Shown piece after piece: positions 1-7,704 of a stretch of DNA of 39,238 bases. Source of the stretch: Bacillota bacterium (GTDB taxonomy: Bacteria > Bacillota > Clostridia > Saccharofermentanales > Fastidiosipilaceae); the NCBI GenBank assembly GCA_030055235.1, contig JASGUW010000211.1, positions 1 through 39,238 of the forward strand. The letters are read 5' to 3'. Position 1 is the stretch's first letter. Each line of letters opens with the position of its first letter. Position numbers and translations under genes: made by a program. The notes below the pieces were generated by a model. The model had not been told where the DNA came from. It did not search any database and saw only the letters and a list, made by a program, of their open reading frames with translations.

Positions 1-186
1 GGATAGGACTCGTTCCAGATCACGAACGATGATCCTGATAATACTGGGAGATTTGCTGCCATAGCGCTGACGGGCTTCACCGAAAGGCCGTGAAATCAGA
101 GATGAGACGTTGGCTTTCGTGAGCCTGTATTTCTCAGAAATGCCATCTGGAGTGCTGCTTTGTCCGTAACCTCCGGCTCGTTCCAT
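1..186 (-). CDS. Possible partial ORF running off the left edge
   Basis: On the minus strand an ATG at 186 opens a frame of 62 codons with no stop before the window edge, so the gene (if real) is cut off at its 3' side. The translation is polar and basic, with a stretch YRLTKANVSSLISRPFGE that could be a small helix-turn-helix, but I do not recognise a family. No strong ribosome binding site precedes the ATG, and the adjacent sequence at 241-365 is repeat DNA. It could equally be decayed spacer. Confidence 0.2.
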   Translation of the reverse strand, partial: MERAGGYGQSSTPDGISEKYRLTKANVSSLISRPFGEARQRYGSKSPSIIRIIVRDLERVLS

Positions 187-240
187 TGGAATCACTCAAA
201 CCCCGTTCCCGGAAAGCACTGATACACAGGGCTTTCGGGC

Positions 241-365
241 TTGACACAATAGGGAGAAATTGGGGTTTGTGCCCGGTTTCGTAGGCACAAACGGTCTTTT
301 TTGGCCATCTGGTGGCCAGAAATCGGAGTCGTTGCCCGATTATGCGGGCACAATGGGAAGTACAA
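241..365 (-). repeat. Degenerate copy of the ~61-bp hairpin repeat (family 2), inverted
   Basis: This stretch contains the stem GTTTGTGCC (265-273) with GGCACAAAC (284-292), then TGGCCA (302-307) with TGGCCA (313-318), then TTGCCC (332-337) with GGGCA (346-350). The order and the linkers (a cacaaacgg-cttttttggcca context and a ggccagaaatcgg context) match the reverse complement of the array at the right end of the window. It is about two units, diverged by point changes. Small ORFs that cross it are translations of repeat DNA. Confidence 0.7.
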
Positions 366-834
366 CCCGGAAGCGATCGACTACTTGGGCTACTTCTCCT
401 GGTCAAAGCATGTTTCAGTGATTTTCAGTCTCCTCAGGTCGGTGCATTCGTGTTATGTCTTTGGTTTTCTGGATACGATCTTCCCAACTCAATTGAATCT
501 TCATGTAAATACGATATTGAACGGGTAGCGAAGGAGGTACTCGTCCGATTATGAACCGCTTACCGCAGTTCTGCCGTGCAGTTCAGTCGCGCTTTTCCAT
601 TGCGCAGCCCCAAAACAGCCACGGCGCAGCTCTGCCGCTCCGTTCCGCCGCGCAGTCCTGCCGCACAGCCATGGCGCCGCCCAGAAGCGCCGTGGAGCCG
701 CCTGAAGCACGCGGATTCAGGCGGATTTTTGCGAAAGAGGGCGGAATTTATGTCCTCTCTTAGCGTTGATTTGTTTCTAAACTACTTACCAGAGGCTTGT
801 GGCAGCCAAAGCATGAAGTCGAAGGGAGAAAACG
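366..834. other. Spacer before the PC4-like gene; GC-rich triplicated motif
   Basis: No convincing gene. A good Shine-Dalgarno (aaggagg, 531-537) lies 13 nt before an ATG at 551 that opens a 70-codon frame, but the peptide is low-complexity and rich in Arg, Ala, Pro and Ser, and resembles nothing I know. Within it the 12-mer GCAGYYCTGCCG occurs three times (565-576, 626-637, 652-663). This looks like decayed repeat DNA, although a small leader protein cannot be excluded. Confidence 0.35.
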
Positions 835-1437
835 ATGACAACGTATGAGAACGAAATGGGTGGTAGCGCTATGAGAGGGGAGGAAACGGCGCAGGACTTT
901 GAGGAGAGGCGACGACTGACAGCGGAAGCGACAGGACGCTTTCCGGAGCCCCCCTGGGAGGAGTCGCGGCAGGCTCCCGGAGAAGCTGCGGGAGAGCCGC
1001 AGCGTGACACGCGGCCGGCAGGCTTCGGCAGCCAGGACCCGCTGACCCCGAACAATCGAACGCCGCGGATTGATACCGACACGTCGATACCGGACCTGCG
1101 GCAGCAGGAGGAGAGGAGAGAGCGCGAAGGGATCAACTCCCAGGCGCCACGGGATACAGGTTCGGCGCGGCCGCCCGGCCGCCGTCAGGAACGTTACCGC
1201 AACGAGCGCCCGACCTGGCAGCATCTGGATCATGTGGGCCGCCTCAGCACCTCGTCGAGCGGCTGGACGCGCGAAGTCAACATCGTATCCTGGAACGGAG
1301 CCGCACCGCGTCTGGATATCCGCGACTGGAGTCCGGATCGCATGAAGATGTCGCGCGGGGTCGGCCTCAATCGCGAAGAGACGGAGAATCTGCGCGCCCT
1401 GCTGAATGGTTTTGACCCCAGACGGGCAGGTATCTAA
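835..1437 (+). CDS. PC4/YdbC-family ssDNA-binding protein with long disordered N-terminus
   Basis: 200 residues. Residues about 1-125 are hydrophilic and low-complexity (Arg, Glu, Pro, Gly), with no predicted fold. The last ~75 residues carry the bacterial PC4-like (YdbC, transcriptional coactivator p15) signature: REVNIVSWNG, then LDIRDWSPDRMKMSRGVGL, then an EETENLRALL helix. Proteins of this family bind single-stranded DNA or RNA as dimers. YdbC-type members are usually about 75 residues, so the N-terminal extension is the odd part. The ATG at 835 has a purine-rich aaggga 7 nt upstream; an in-frame ATG at 853 or 871 is possible. The gene is monocistronic, followed by a strong hairpin at 1463-1489. 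The family call is from motif resemblance; the DNA-binding role is inferred. Confidence 0.75.
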   Translation: MTTYENEMGGSAMRGEETAQDFEERRRLTAEATGRFPEPPWEESRQAPGEAAGEPQRDTRPAGFGSQDPLTPNNRTPRIDTDTSIPDLRQQEERREREGINSQAPRDTGSARPPGRRQERYRNERPTWQHLDHVGRLSTSSSGWTREVNIVSWNGAAPRLDIRDWSPDRMKMSRGVGLNREETENLRALLNGFDPRRAGI

Positions 1438-1462
1438 CAGCTATCTGGCCTGAAGTGCCAGA

Positions 1463-1489
1463 GAATGGCCGCCCCACGGGTGGCCATTC
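1463..1489 (+). terminator. Strong hairpin after the PC4-like gene
   Basis: GAATGGCCGCCC (1463-1474) pairs with GGGTGGCCATTC (1478-1489), giving 12 pairs with one G-T and a 3-nt loop, 25 nt after the stop codon. There is no T-run, so it is a likely 3' end or RNA-stability hairpin and not a classical intrinsic terminator. Confidence 0.5.
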
Positions 1490-1593
1490 ACGCCTGGAGC
1501 GAATAATCTGCTATGATAACTCACATTCGTTCACAGTTCTGACCGGAAACCAATATCCGGCTGCCTTTGGAATCAATGGGGAGGAAACGGCAG

Positions 1594-2529
1594 ATGCTAA
1601 ATGATCTGGTACCACAGCTGGATGAGAGCTTCATGCACGCCGCGGGGGCCATACCACTGGTTTTTCAGGGTGTGCTCAGAACGATGCCAAAGCAGGAGCG
1701 GCAATCGCAGCCCAGCCGTCACGAAGGTCATGAGCTGACCTATGTTCGTCGTGGAAAGATCCGCTATACGCTGGGGAAAAAAGACTATCTGGTGACCAGC
1801 GGAAATACGATCGTGATCAAGCCCGGCCGCGAACACACGATTCGTATCATGGACGGCCCTGTGGACCTCATCTGTGTCTACTTCGGCTTTGCGCGCAGCC
1901 AGCAGAATGCCACCGGAGAGGCAGACCCGGATCCTGTGGTTTCGCCGGTCTCCGTCCAGGAATTCTTCCGCTTCGCAGACGGCGTCGGCACCGGGGATGA
2001 CGATCTCATGGAAGACTGCTTCCTGATTCAGGGCCGCTATCAGGAATCGATTGCCCGCCTCGCCGAACGCATTCTGGCTGAGTATGAGGCCGATGACTTC
2101 GCCCGCGATCTGCTGCTGCGCGCCCTCTCGATCGAACTTGTTGTAGAGGTTGCCCGTGCGATCAAGGTCGCCTGGGAGCGTTCGCTGCGCGTGCGCCATG
2201 GCAAGGCGCGTGAACTGGTTCTGATCGCCCGCGACTACATAGAGGACCATTTCGATCAGGACATCTCCGTCGCCGACGCCGCCAGCTATGTCTTCCTGAG
2301 TCAGGGCTACTTCGCCCGCGCCTTCCGCGATGAGCTCGGGACGAGCCCCATGGCCTACCTGATCCGGATCCGCGTCGAGCGCTCCTGCGAGCTGCTGCGC
2401 CAGCCGGACATGAAAGTCAGCTCCATCGCCGCCCGGGTCGGTTTTTCCAGTCCGCAGCGATTCAACGCCGCCTTTCGCAAGCAGATGGGCATGACGCCGA
2501 TGCAGTACCGACGCCAGTTTACCGACTGA
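1594..2529 (+). CDS. AraC-family transcriptional regulator with N-terminal cupin
   Basis: 311 residues from the chosen ATG at 1594, which has GGGGAGGA 9 nt upstream (1578-1585). Longer starts (TTG 1567, ATG 1576) would bury that site in the coding region. Residues about 42-90 form a cupin-like sensor (HEGHELTYV, then KPGREHTI). The C-terminal ~100 residues are the AraC DNA-binding domain with two helix-turn-helices, DISVADAASYVFLSQGYF near 223 and VSSIAARVGFSSPQRF near 275, the latter being the typical AraC signature. Such proteins bind a small ligand through the cupin and activate a neighbouring gene. The YitT-family gene starts 11 nt after the stop, so the two are probably co-transcribed. 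The ligand cannot be inferred from sequence. Confidence 0.93.
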   Translation: MLNDLVPQLDESFMHAAGAIPLVFQGVLRTMPKQERQSQPSRHEGHELTYVRRGKIRYTLGKKDYLVTSGNTIVIKPGREHTIRIMDGPVDLICVYFGFARSQQNATGEADPDPVVSPVSVQEFFRFADGVGTGDDDLMEDCFLIQGRYQESIARLAERILAEYEADDFARDLLLRALSIELVVEVARAIKVAWERSLRVRHGKARELVLIARDYIEDHFDQDISVADAASYVFLSQGYFARAFRDELGTSPMAYLIRIRVERSCELLRQPDMKVSSIAARVGFSSPQRFNAAFRKQMGMTPMQYRRQFTD

Positions 2530-2539
2530 CAAAGACAGG

Positions 2540-3484
2540 ATGACGACAAACACCATGTCCCAACAAGCCGCAGCCCGGACGTCCGGCCACACGCCCAAGC
2601 GCCTGCTGATGCTGCTGGGCGGCGCCCTGATCGGCTCCTTCGCCATCCACGTCTTTTTCCTGCCCGCCACACTGACGATGGGCGGCATGACGGGTCTGGG
2701 CTCGATGCTGCACCATCTGCCCCTCTTTAACCTCATCCCCTTCGGCATCCTGATCGCAGCGCTGAATCTGCCGATCTTCCTTCTGGGGCTCTTTCAGGTC
2801 TCGCGCCGCTTCCTGCGTGACAGCATAATCGGCACGCTGGCCTACACCCTGGTCATCGACCTCAGCCAGCCCCTGTGGACCGCCTTTTACCAGCACTACC
2901 TGCTGACTGAGACCGGGCAGCAGACGGACCTCTTTCTATCTTCCGTCCTCGGCGGGGTCATCTACGGCATCGGCCTGGGCCTGATGCTGCGGGCCGGCTT
3001 CACGACCGGCGGTACTGACATCCTCGGCATCGTGATCCGGCGCCGCTGGAAGCTTCTGAGTCTGGGGCAGATCATCTGGGTCCTGGACGCCCTCATCATC
3101 CTGGGCTCGGTTTTTGTCTATCGTGATGTGGACGGCGGCGGACTTGCCCTGGCGCTTTATTCCTCCATCGCCATGTTCTTCACCTCAAAGGCCCTGGATC
3201 TTGTTCTGGAAGGCTTTGACTACAAGCGCACGGCCTTTGTCATTTCCACGGAGCCGGAAGAAATCGCCGAGCGGATCATGGCGGAGCTCGATCGTGGCGT
3301 GACGGCCCTGGAAGGGCAGGGGATGTACACGGGTGAGCGGCGCCGGACACTGCTGTGCGTGCTCTCACAGGAACAGATCCCGCAGTTGAAAGAAATCGTG
3401 AAAGAAGCTGACCCCGCCGCCTTTGTCTTTGTCATGGACACCAGAGAAGTGCAGGGAGAGGGTTTCGAAGGGACAATGTACTGA
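2540..3484 (+). CDS. YitT family membrane protein (DUF161 plus DUF2179)
   Basis: 314 residues. Five to six hydrophobic segments span residues about 20-220 (GGALIGSFAIHVFFLPATLT, IPFGILIAALNLPIFLLGLF, GGVIYGIGLGLMLRAGFTTG and others). A soluble C-terminal DUF2179 domain (about 232-312) begins near TAFVISTEPEEIAERIMAEL and ends near FVFVMDTREVQGEGF. This two-part layout and length are standard for the YitT family of Bacillota, whose transport or signalling role is not well defined; the GGxTGGTDI-type motif near residue 155 is present (TTGGTDILG). The start ATG at 2540 has only a weak agacagg upstream; ATG 2555 is an alternative. It follows the AraC gene by 11 nt and may be its target. Confidence 0.9.
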   Translation: MTTNTMSQQAAARTSGHTPKRLLMLLGGALIGSFAIHVFFLPATLTMGGMTGLGSMLHHLPLFNLIPFGILIAALNLPIFLLGLFQVSRRFLRDSIIGTLAYTLVIDLSQPLWTAFYQHYLLTETGQQTDLFLSSVLGGVIYGIGLGLMLRAGFTTGGTDILGIVIRRRWKLLSLGQIIWVLDALIILGSVFVYRDVDGGGLALALYSSIAMFFTSKALDLVLEGFDYKRTAFVISTEPEEIAERIMAELDRGVTALEGQGMYTGERRRTLLCVLSQEQIPQLKEIVKEADPAAFVFVMDTREVQGEGFEGTMY

Positions 3485-3921
3485 TAAAGCCCCCGGCCAC
3501 GGATGAATTCGTATCTCAGCCCTTTTCGTTCTACACAGTGTCTTATCTTCCAGGACCAGTGTCATTTATTTATGCGAAGCCTTCACCTCCCGACCGTTCT
3601 GACAGTGGCAGCTGAGAAATTCCGCACCTCTACGCTGCTTGTTGTGTCAACTGTTGGTGTTGTACCCGCTGTTAGCCAGAATCCCGGATTACAGGAAACT
3701 GCCTTTACTCCCGTTGAGGTCAGAAGCTGGTACAGGCCATTCTGAATGCCGGTGGTATGAACGAAATTTTGGCTCGGGCGGCTCATGAGCTCATGAGACT
3801 TCGAAAATTCACCTGATCCCGACGGAAATCTACGCTGTCTGTCATTTGTCTGCTATATCGCAATGCTCCGAATTTTATCTGTAGTTTTACAAAAAGTGCT
3901 TTACAGCCTATATACTTCGCG
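3485..3921. other. Intergenic, no gene seen
   Basis: 437 bases between the YitT-family gene and the padR operon. Short frames on both strands (80 codons or fewer) lack ribosome binding sites and known motifs. Nothing else recognised apart from the AT-rich approach to the padR promoter. Confidence 0.5.
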
Positions 3922-3939
3922 TTACGATGTATAACGTAA
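3922..3939. promoter_or_regulatory. Candidate PadR operator (imperfect palindrome)
   Basis: TTACGATGT/ATAACGTAA is an 18-bp imperfect palindrome (outer arms TTACG and CGTAA perfect, 7 of 9 pairs overall) directly before the GGAGG ribosome binding site at 3942-3946. PadR repressors commonly autoregulate through such dyads near their own start. A tatata stretch lies just upstream (3909-3914). The operator role is inferred from position. Confidence 0.45.
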
Positions 3940-3952
3940 AAGGAGGTATGGA

Positions 3953-4273
3953 ATGGACATTCAGCTGAAACGTGGCCTCTTGGATGTGTGTGTACTGGCT
4001 GCCATTAAGAATGAAGAATCCTACGGCTATCAGATTATTAAAGACATGAAGCCGTATCTGGAATTGTCTGAATCCACTCTCTATACCATTTTGAAACGCC
4101 TTGAGGCGGCGGACATGTTGACAGTTCGAAATGTGGAGCATAAGGGAAGGCTCCGAAAGTACTACCGTATTACCCAACAGGGTTTGGGTCGTATAGAGGA
4201 ATTCAAGGAGGATTGGAAAGAGATTCTTTCCATATACAACTTCATAACAAGGGAGGATGCTCGTCATGAATAA
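3953..4273 (+). CDS. PadR family transcriptional regulator
   Basis: 106 residues, the usual size of the short (PadR-s1-like) members. The winged helix-turn-helix fills most of the protein: LLDVCVLAAIKNEESYGYQI, then ESTLYTILKRLEAADML, then a wing with GRLRKYYRITQQGLGRI. These repressors respond to small molecules or envelope stress and usually control their own operon. AAAGGAGG lies 6 nt before the ATG. The 3' end overlaps the next gene by 8 nt, so the two are translationally coupled. The PadR/DUF1700/DUF4097 order is a recurrent operon in Bacillota. Base composition is visibly more AT-rich than the core block to the right. Confidence 0.95.
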   Translation: MDIQLKRGLLDVCVLAAIKNEESYGYQIIKDMKPYLELSESTLYTILKRLEAADMLTVRNVEHKGRLRKYYRITQQGLGRIEEFKEDWKEILSIYNFITREDARHE

Positions 4274-4862
4274 AGAAGCATTTTTATGCGAACTAAGGGA
4301 AGAACTGTTCGGACTGCCACAGGAAGATATCGATGAGCGGATATCGTTTTACAGAGAAATGATCGATGACCGCATCGAGGATGGTATACCGGAAGAAGAC
4401 GCCATTGCCGAAATAGGAACCGTGGAGTCTGTCAAAAAACAAATCATGTCAGAAATACCGCTGGCGAGGCTCGTCAAGGAAAAGGTTAAACCGAAGCGCA
4501 GGCTGAGAGTTTGGGAAATCGTGCTGCTGGTGCTGGGGTCTCCTGTCTGGATTCCGCTCGTTATTGCTGCGGCAGCTGTGATTTTTGCAGTTTATGCAAG
4601 TATCTGGGCGCTGGTCGTAAGTGCTTATGCCGCTGATTTGTCGCTGGCAGCCGGAGTCATTGCCGCTTTTGCAGGGATCGGGCAATTCCTGAAAGCTGGG
4701 AATCCTGCCGGAGCACTGTTCTCTTTCGGGGCAGGAGTCGCCTGTGCAGGACTTGCGATACTTCTGTTTTTCGCCTGTGCATGGATCACGAAAGCTGTCC
4801 TGAAACTGAGCGGCAGGATTCTTTTTACTACAAAATCCGCATTTGTTGGCAAGGAGGCGTAA
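4266..4862 (+). CDS. DUF1700 family membrane protein
   Basis: 198 residues from the ATG at 4266, chosen because GGGAGG (4251-4256) sits 9 nt upstream; the in-frame ATG at 4257 overlaps that site. Residues 1-65 are a soluble helical domain (MNKEAFLCELREELFGLPQE and DDRIEDGIPEEDAIAEIGTV), the short amphipathic-helix sensor typical of DUF1700 and related HAAS proteins. Three or four hydrophobic segments follow (about 75-185). In this operon type it is thought to work with PadR and a DUF4097 partner in envelope signalling; the exact function is unknown. Stop and next start are 3 nt apart. Confidence 0.88.
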   Translation: MNKEAFLCELREELFGLPQEDIDERISFYREMIDDRIEDGIPEEDAIAEIGTVESVKKQIMSEIPLARLVKEKVKPKRRLRVWEIVLLVLGSPVWIPLVIAAAAVIFAVYASIWALVVSAYAADLSLAAGVIAAFAGIGQFLKAGNPAGALFSFGAGVACAGLAILLFFACAWITKAVLKLSGRILFTTKSAFVGKEA

Positions 4863-4865
4863 ATC

Positions 4866-5834
4866 ATGAGCAGAGAAAGAAAATGGATCATTACCGCAGC
4901 TGTGCTGCTTGTGCTTGGCCTGATGATCTGCTTTGTAGCGTTTGCTGCGCTCGGCTTTGATTACGGGAAGCTCAGCACAGTAGAGTATGTATCAAATACC
5001 TATGATGTACCCGGGGCTTTCCGGAACATCAGCATAGATGCTGATATTGAGGAAATTAGTCTTGTCCTCTCAAATGACGGAAGCTGCAGAGTGCTATGCC
5101 ATGAAGAAAAGGACAATCCACATAATGTCAGTGTTCAGGGAGATACTTTGACGATTGTGAAAAAGAACAAACAAAAATGGCAGTTCATGTGCTTTGGAAT
5201 CATAACGGAAAGCCCTGAAATCACGGTATATCTTCCAGACAAAGCGTATGAAGCTCTTAGCATCGATACCGACACCGGAAGTGTGGACATACCCGGAGAC
5301 TTTACGTTCGAAACGATAAGCGTAAGGCTTGATACAGGAGATGCGCGCTGTTATGCCTCGGCAGAAGACAACATATATATTGAAACGGATACAGGGGATA
5401 TTGCTGTTTCGAATCTGGCTGCAGCAGGAATGCGGCTCGCTTCGGATACGGGAAGGATTGAAGTATCGAATGTTGATTTGAGAGGAAACATAGATATCAG
5501 GGAGGATACCGGAAGGGTTACGATGAAAAATGTGACCTGCAGGAATCTTTCTTCGTACGGAGATACAGGAAGCCTTGTCATGACAAATGTTATCGCGTCC
5601 GGCGAGTGGAGAATAGAAAGAAATACCGGAGATACCGAACTCAATGGCTGTGATGCTGAAAACATTTATATAGAAACGGATACGGGAGATGTCTTCGGTA
5701 CGCTTCTCAGCGACAAGGTCTTCCTCACGGAGACCAGCATGGGAAACGTGAAGGTTCCGATGACCGTAGAGGGGGGAAGATGTGAAATATCGACCAACAC
5801 CGGTGATATTACGATAGAGATAATAAACGATTAG
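4866..5834 (+). CDS. DUF4097 family beta-repeat protein, membrane anchored
   Basis: 322 residues. An N-terminal membrane segment (WIITAAVLLVLGLMICFVAF, residues 7-26) is followed by an extracytoplasmic domain. From about residue 130 the protein consists of roughly ten repeats of 20-22 residues, each built around a (D/N)TG turn (TDTGSVDI, LDTGDARC, TDTGDIAV, SDTGRIEV, EDTGRVTM, GDTGSLVM, NTGDTEL, TDTGDVFG, NTGDITI). This is a beta-solenoid-like stack typical of DUF4097 (putative adhesin, LiaG-like). It is the last gene of the padR operon, 3 nt after DUF1700. A role in envelope-stress sensing is inferred from operon context. Confidence 0.9.
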   Translation: MSRERKWIITAAVLLVLGLMICFVAFAALGFDYGKLSTVEYVSNTYDVPGAFRNISIDADIEEISLVLSNDGSCRVLCHEEKDNPHNVSVQGDTLTIVKKNKQKWQFMCFGIITESPEITVYLPDKAYEALSIDTDTGSVDIPGDFTFETISVRLDTGDARCYASAEDNIYIETDTGDIAVSNLAAAGMRLASDTGRIEVSNVDLRGNIDIREDTGRVTMKNVTCRNLSSYGDTGSLVMTNVIASGEWRIERNTGDTELNGCDAENIYIETDTGDVFGTLLSDKVFLTETSMGNVKVPMTVEGGRCEISTNTGDITIEIIND

Positions 5835-6306
5835 GTGCGCTTCACAAAGGGCAGGCAGGCTGCTTATGTTGCTCGTTTCTGATGCGTCAATAGCAGTCAT
5901 AATTCTCCTCCCTCCGGACAGAATCACGCGGCCTGAGTGTGCATTTGAGACCTCCAATCCCCAATTTCCAGCAATCCCCAACTTTTTCAAAATCACCTGA
6001 CTTCAGGTGTTCCAGGCTTTCTGAACATCCAAAAGCAGGGGATAAGACGTGACGAGTAAGTGTTTTCCAGGCATCTTGCGAACATCTGATCTCTGACCAT
6101 TCGAGGGTGACTGGCAAAAGCGAGTATACCTCCAAGAGGCAAAGACTTGTTTGCCATTTACCCTGAATTGACCATCTGGAAGCAGCCATCCGCTTTTCCT
6201 TTCTGCCGGCCATCCTTTTTGCGTGGCTTGCCAGCGCCAGACATACCTGACGTGAACCCTGGTGTGCAGTTTGCTCGCCGGGGCCGTGTCCGCCAGTCCT
6301 CCGTAT
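5835..6306. other. Intergenic, no gene supported
   Basis: About 470 bases between the padR operon and the veg promoter. It contains a small hairpin (CACCTGA CT TCAGGTG, near 5995-6010). A long minus-strand frame crosses it and runs antisense into veg, but it has no recognisable domain. I treat the stretch as spacer. Confidence 0.5.
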
Positions 6307-6335
6307 TTGCCCGGAAGAGGCCTTCCTGCTATAAT
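6307..6335 (+). promoter_or_regulatory. Sigma-A promoter of veg-ispE
   Basis: TTGCCC (6307-6312) and a perfect TATAAT (6330-6335) separated by 17 nt, 36 nt before the veg start. The ribosome binding site ACGGAGG is at 6354-6360. In Bacillus subtilis veg is known for a very strong vegetative promoter. Confidence 0.8.
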
Positions 6336-6370
6336 TAATCGGTGTATATTTCAACGGAGGTTCCCCATTC

Positions 6371-6619
6371 ATGATCATAAAGACCGATCTGGAGCAGTGT
6401 CGCCGTGACATGGAGGCCTGCATCGGCCGTCGGGTGCGCCTGAAGACAAGTGGCGGCCGCAAACGTGTCATTATCCACGAGGGTGTGCTGAAGAACTGCT
6501 ATCCGAATGTTTTTACTGTTCTCTGCCGTGAAGGCGAGCGCAACGAAGAGATCGTTTCCTTTTCCTACGTCGACGTGCTGACAGCCACGGTTGAAGTCGC
6601 CGTCGAGTCACTGCCCTGA
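6371..6619 (+). CDS. veg: Veg family protein
   Basis: 82 residues, the normal length of the Veg (DUF1021) family. The conserved core is visible: IGRRVRLKTSGGRKR, then GVLKNCYPNVFTV, then VSFSYVDVLTATVEV. In Bacillus subtilis Veg is a highly expressed small cytosolic protein that stimulates biofilm-matrix genes through SinR; the biochemical activity is unclear. As in B. subtilis it lies directly upstream of ispE (5-nt gap). It has its own sigma-A promoter and a good GGAGG 10 nt before the ATG. Confidence 0.93.
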   Translation: MIIKTDLEQCRRDMEACIGRRVRLKTSGGRKRVIIHEGVLKNCYPNVFTVLCREGERNEEIVSFSYVDVLTATVEVAVESLP

Positions 6620-6624
6620 ACGTC

Positions 6625-7704
6625 ATGAAAACGCGGGCCGTTACGCTCGCGCCGGCCAAAATCAACCTCTACCTCCGTCTTGCTGATCAGCGCCCGGATG
6701 GCTATCACAATCTGGACACCGTCATGCAGACCATAGCACTGGCGGACTGGATTGCACTCGAATACCGTCCGGATGGAGATATTCCTGCCACCTATCGCCT
6801 GATCCTTGAAGAGGACGGCTGCCGCGCTGCAATGTCCTTGGCTCTTCCCGATCTTCACCCTGATCAGGTACCGGCCGCCGCCGCTGCCATCTGCGATCCC
6901 AGGCGGGGTACCGTACCGCGCGCCCTCAGCGTCTGGCTCCGAACTGTCCGACAGCAGTCGGGCCGTCCGCCGCGGGGAGGAGGGACGTTCCTCATCACCC
7001 TTGAGAAACGCATTCCCAGCGAAGCCGGCCTTGGCGGCGCCAGTACAGATGCAGCCGCGCTGCTGCGCCTCCTGCAGGCGCTCTTCCCGGAAGCGGCCCT
7101 TGACGACCCGGATCTCCTGAGTCTCGCAGCAACAATTGGTGCTGATGTACCCTTCTGCCTCACGGGAGGCCTCGCACGCTGCTGCGGCATAGGTGATCTC
7201 ATCCAGAGTCTGCCCCCGCTTCCCACCCTCAGTGTCGACCTTACCAAACCCCGGCTCGGCATCTCGACTGCCCGGGCTTTTTCCCACTATCGCGCCGCCC
7301 CGCCCTCCTGGGAGGAGGAGCGCTCCGGCCCCAACGCGGACGACCGGGAGGCCTTTCTCCGCGCACTCGCGGATCTGAGTCATATCCGCTATCGTGGCAC
7401 GGAACAAACAGCGGAGCAGACAGCCTGCCTCAGCCGCCTCAGAGCCACAGGCGGTAACGATTTCGAGAACCTCCTCGCCATCGACGCTCCCTGGATGGCC
7501 GACTGGCTGGCCTGGCTCCGTAGCCTTCCCTCTGTCTCCTATACGGGTCTCAGCGGTTCAGGCTCCACCGTCTTCACCCTGCGTCCGGACACTGAACCTG
7601 CGCTTGACGCCGCCGCCTGGTTTCACGAACACCGCCCTGACGAGCAGCCACAGCTGTTTACCACCCGCCTTCTCGACCGTCTTCCGGCGATTCGCCTTGA
7701 CTGA
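6625..7704 (+). CDS. ispE: 4-diphosphocytidyl-2-C-methyl-D-erythritol kinase (MEP pathway)
   Basis: Phosphorylates CDP-methylerythritol with ATP in the non-mevalonate isoprenoid pathway (cytosol). GHMP-kinase hallmarks: APAKINLYL at residues 9-17 with the active-site Lys12, DGYHNLDTVMQTI, the glycine-rich ATP loop EAGLGGASTD (133-142), GADVPF (172-177) with the catalytic Asp, and the C-terminal LSGSGSTVF motif. At 359 residues it is clearly longer than the usual 280-310. The excess lies mainly before the ATP loop (about 45-120, Pro/Arg-rich) and around residues 215-270. No clear ribosome binding site; it is 5 nt behind veg and probably coupled to it. Confidence 0.92.
   Translation: MKTRAVTLAPAKINLYLRLADQRPDGYHNLDTVMQTIALADWIALEYRPDGDIPATYRLILEEDGCRAAMSLALPDLHPDQVPAAAAAICDPRRGTVPRALSVWLRTVRQQSGRPPRGGGTFLITLEKRIPSEAGLGGASTDAAALLRLLQALFPEAALDDPDLLSLAATIGADVPFCLTGGLARCCGIGDLIQSLPPLPTLSVDLTKPRLGISTARAFSHYRAAPPSWEEERSGPNADDREAFLRALADLSHIRYRGTEQTAEQTACLSRLRATGGNDFENLLAIDAPWMADWLAWLRSLPSVSYTGLSGSGSTVFTLRPDTEPALDAAAWFHEHRPDEQPQLFTTRLLDRLPAIRLD

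Noticed and set aside
1597..2748. 383-codon minus-strand frame
   Set aside because: Antisense of the AraC and YitT-family genes, both of which have clear family motifs.
5094..5996. 300-codon minus-strand frame
   Set aside because: Antisense of the DUF4097 gene; the plus strand has the clear DTG repeats and operon context.
5887..6471. 194-codon minus-strand frame before veg
   Set aside because: Overlaps veg and its perfect promoter on the other strand; no domain and no ribosome binding site.
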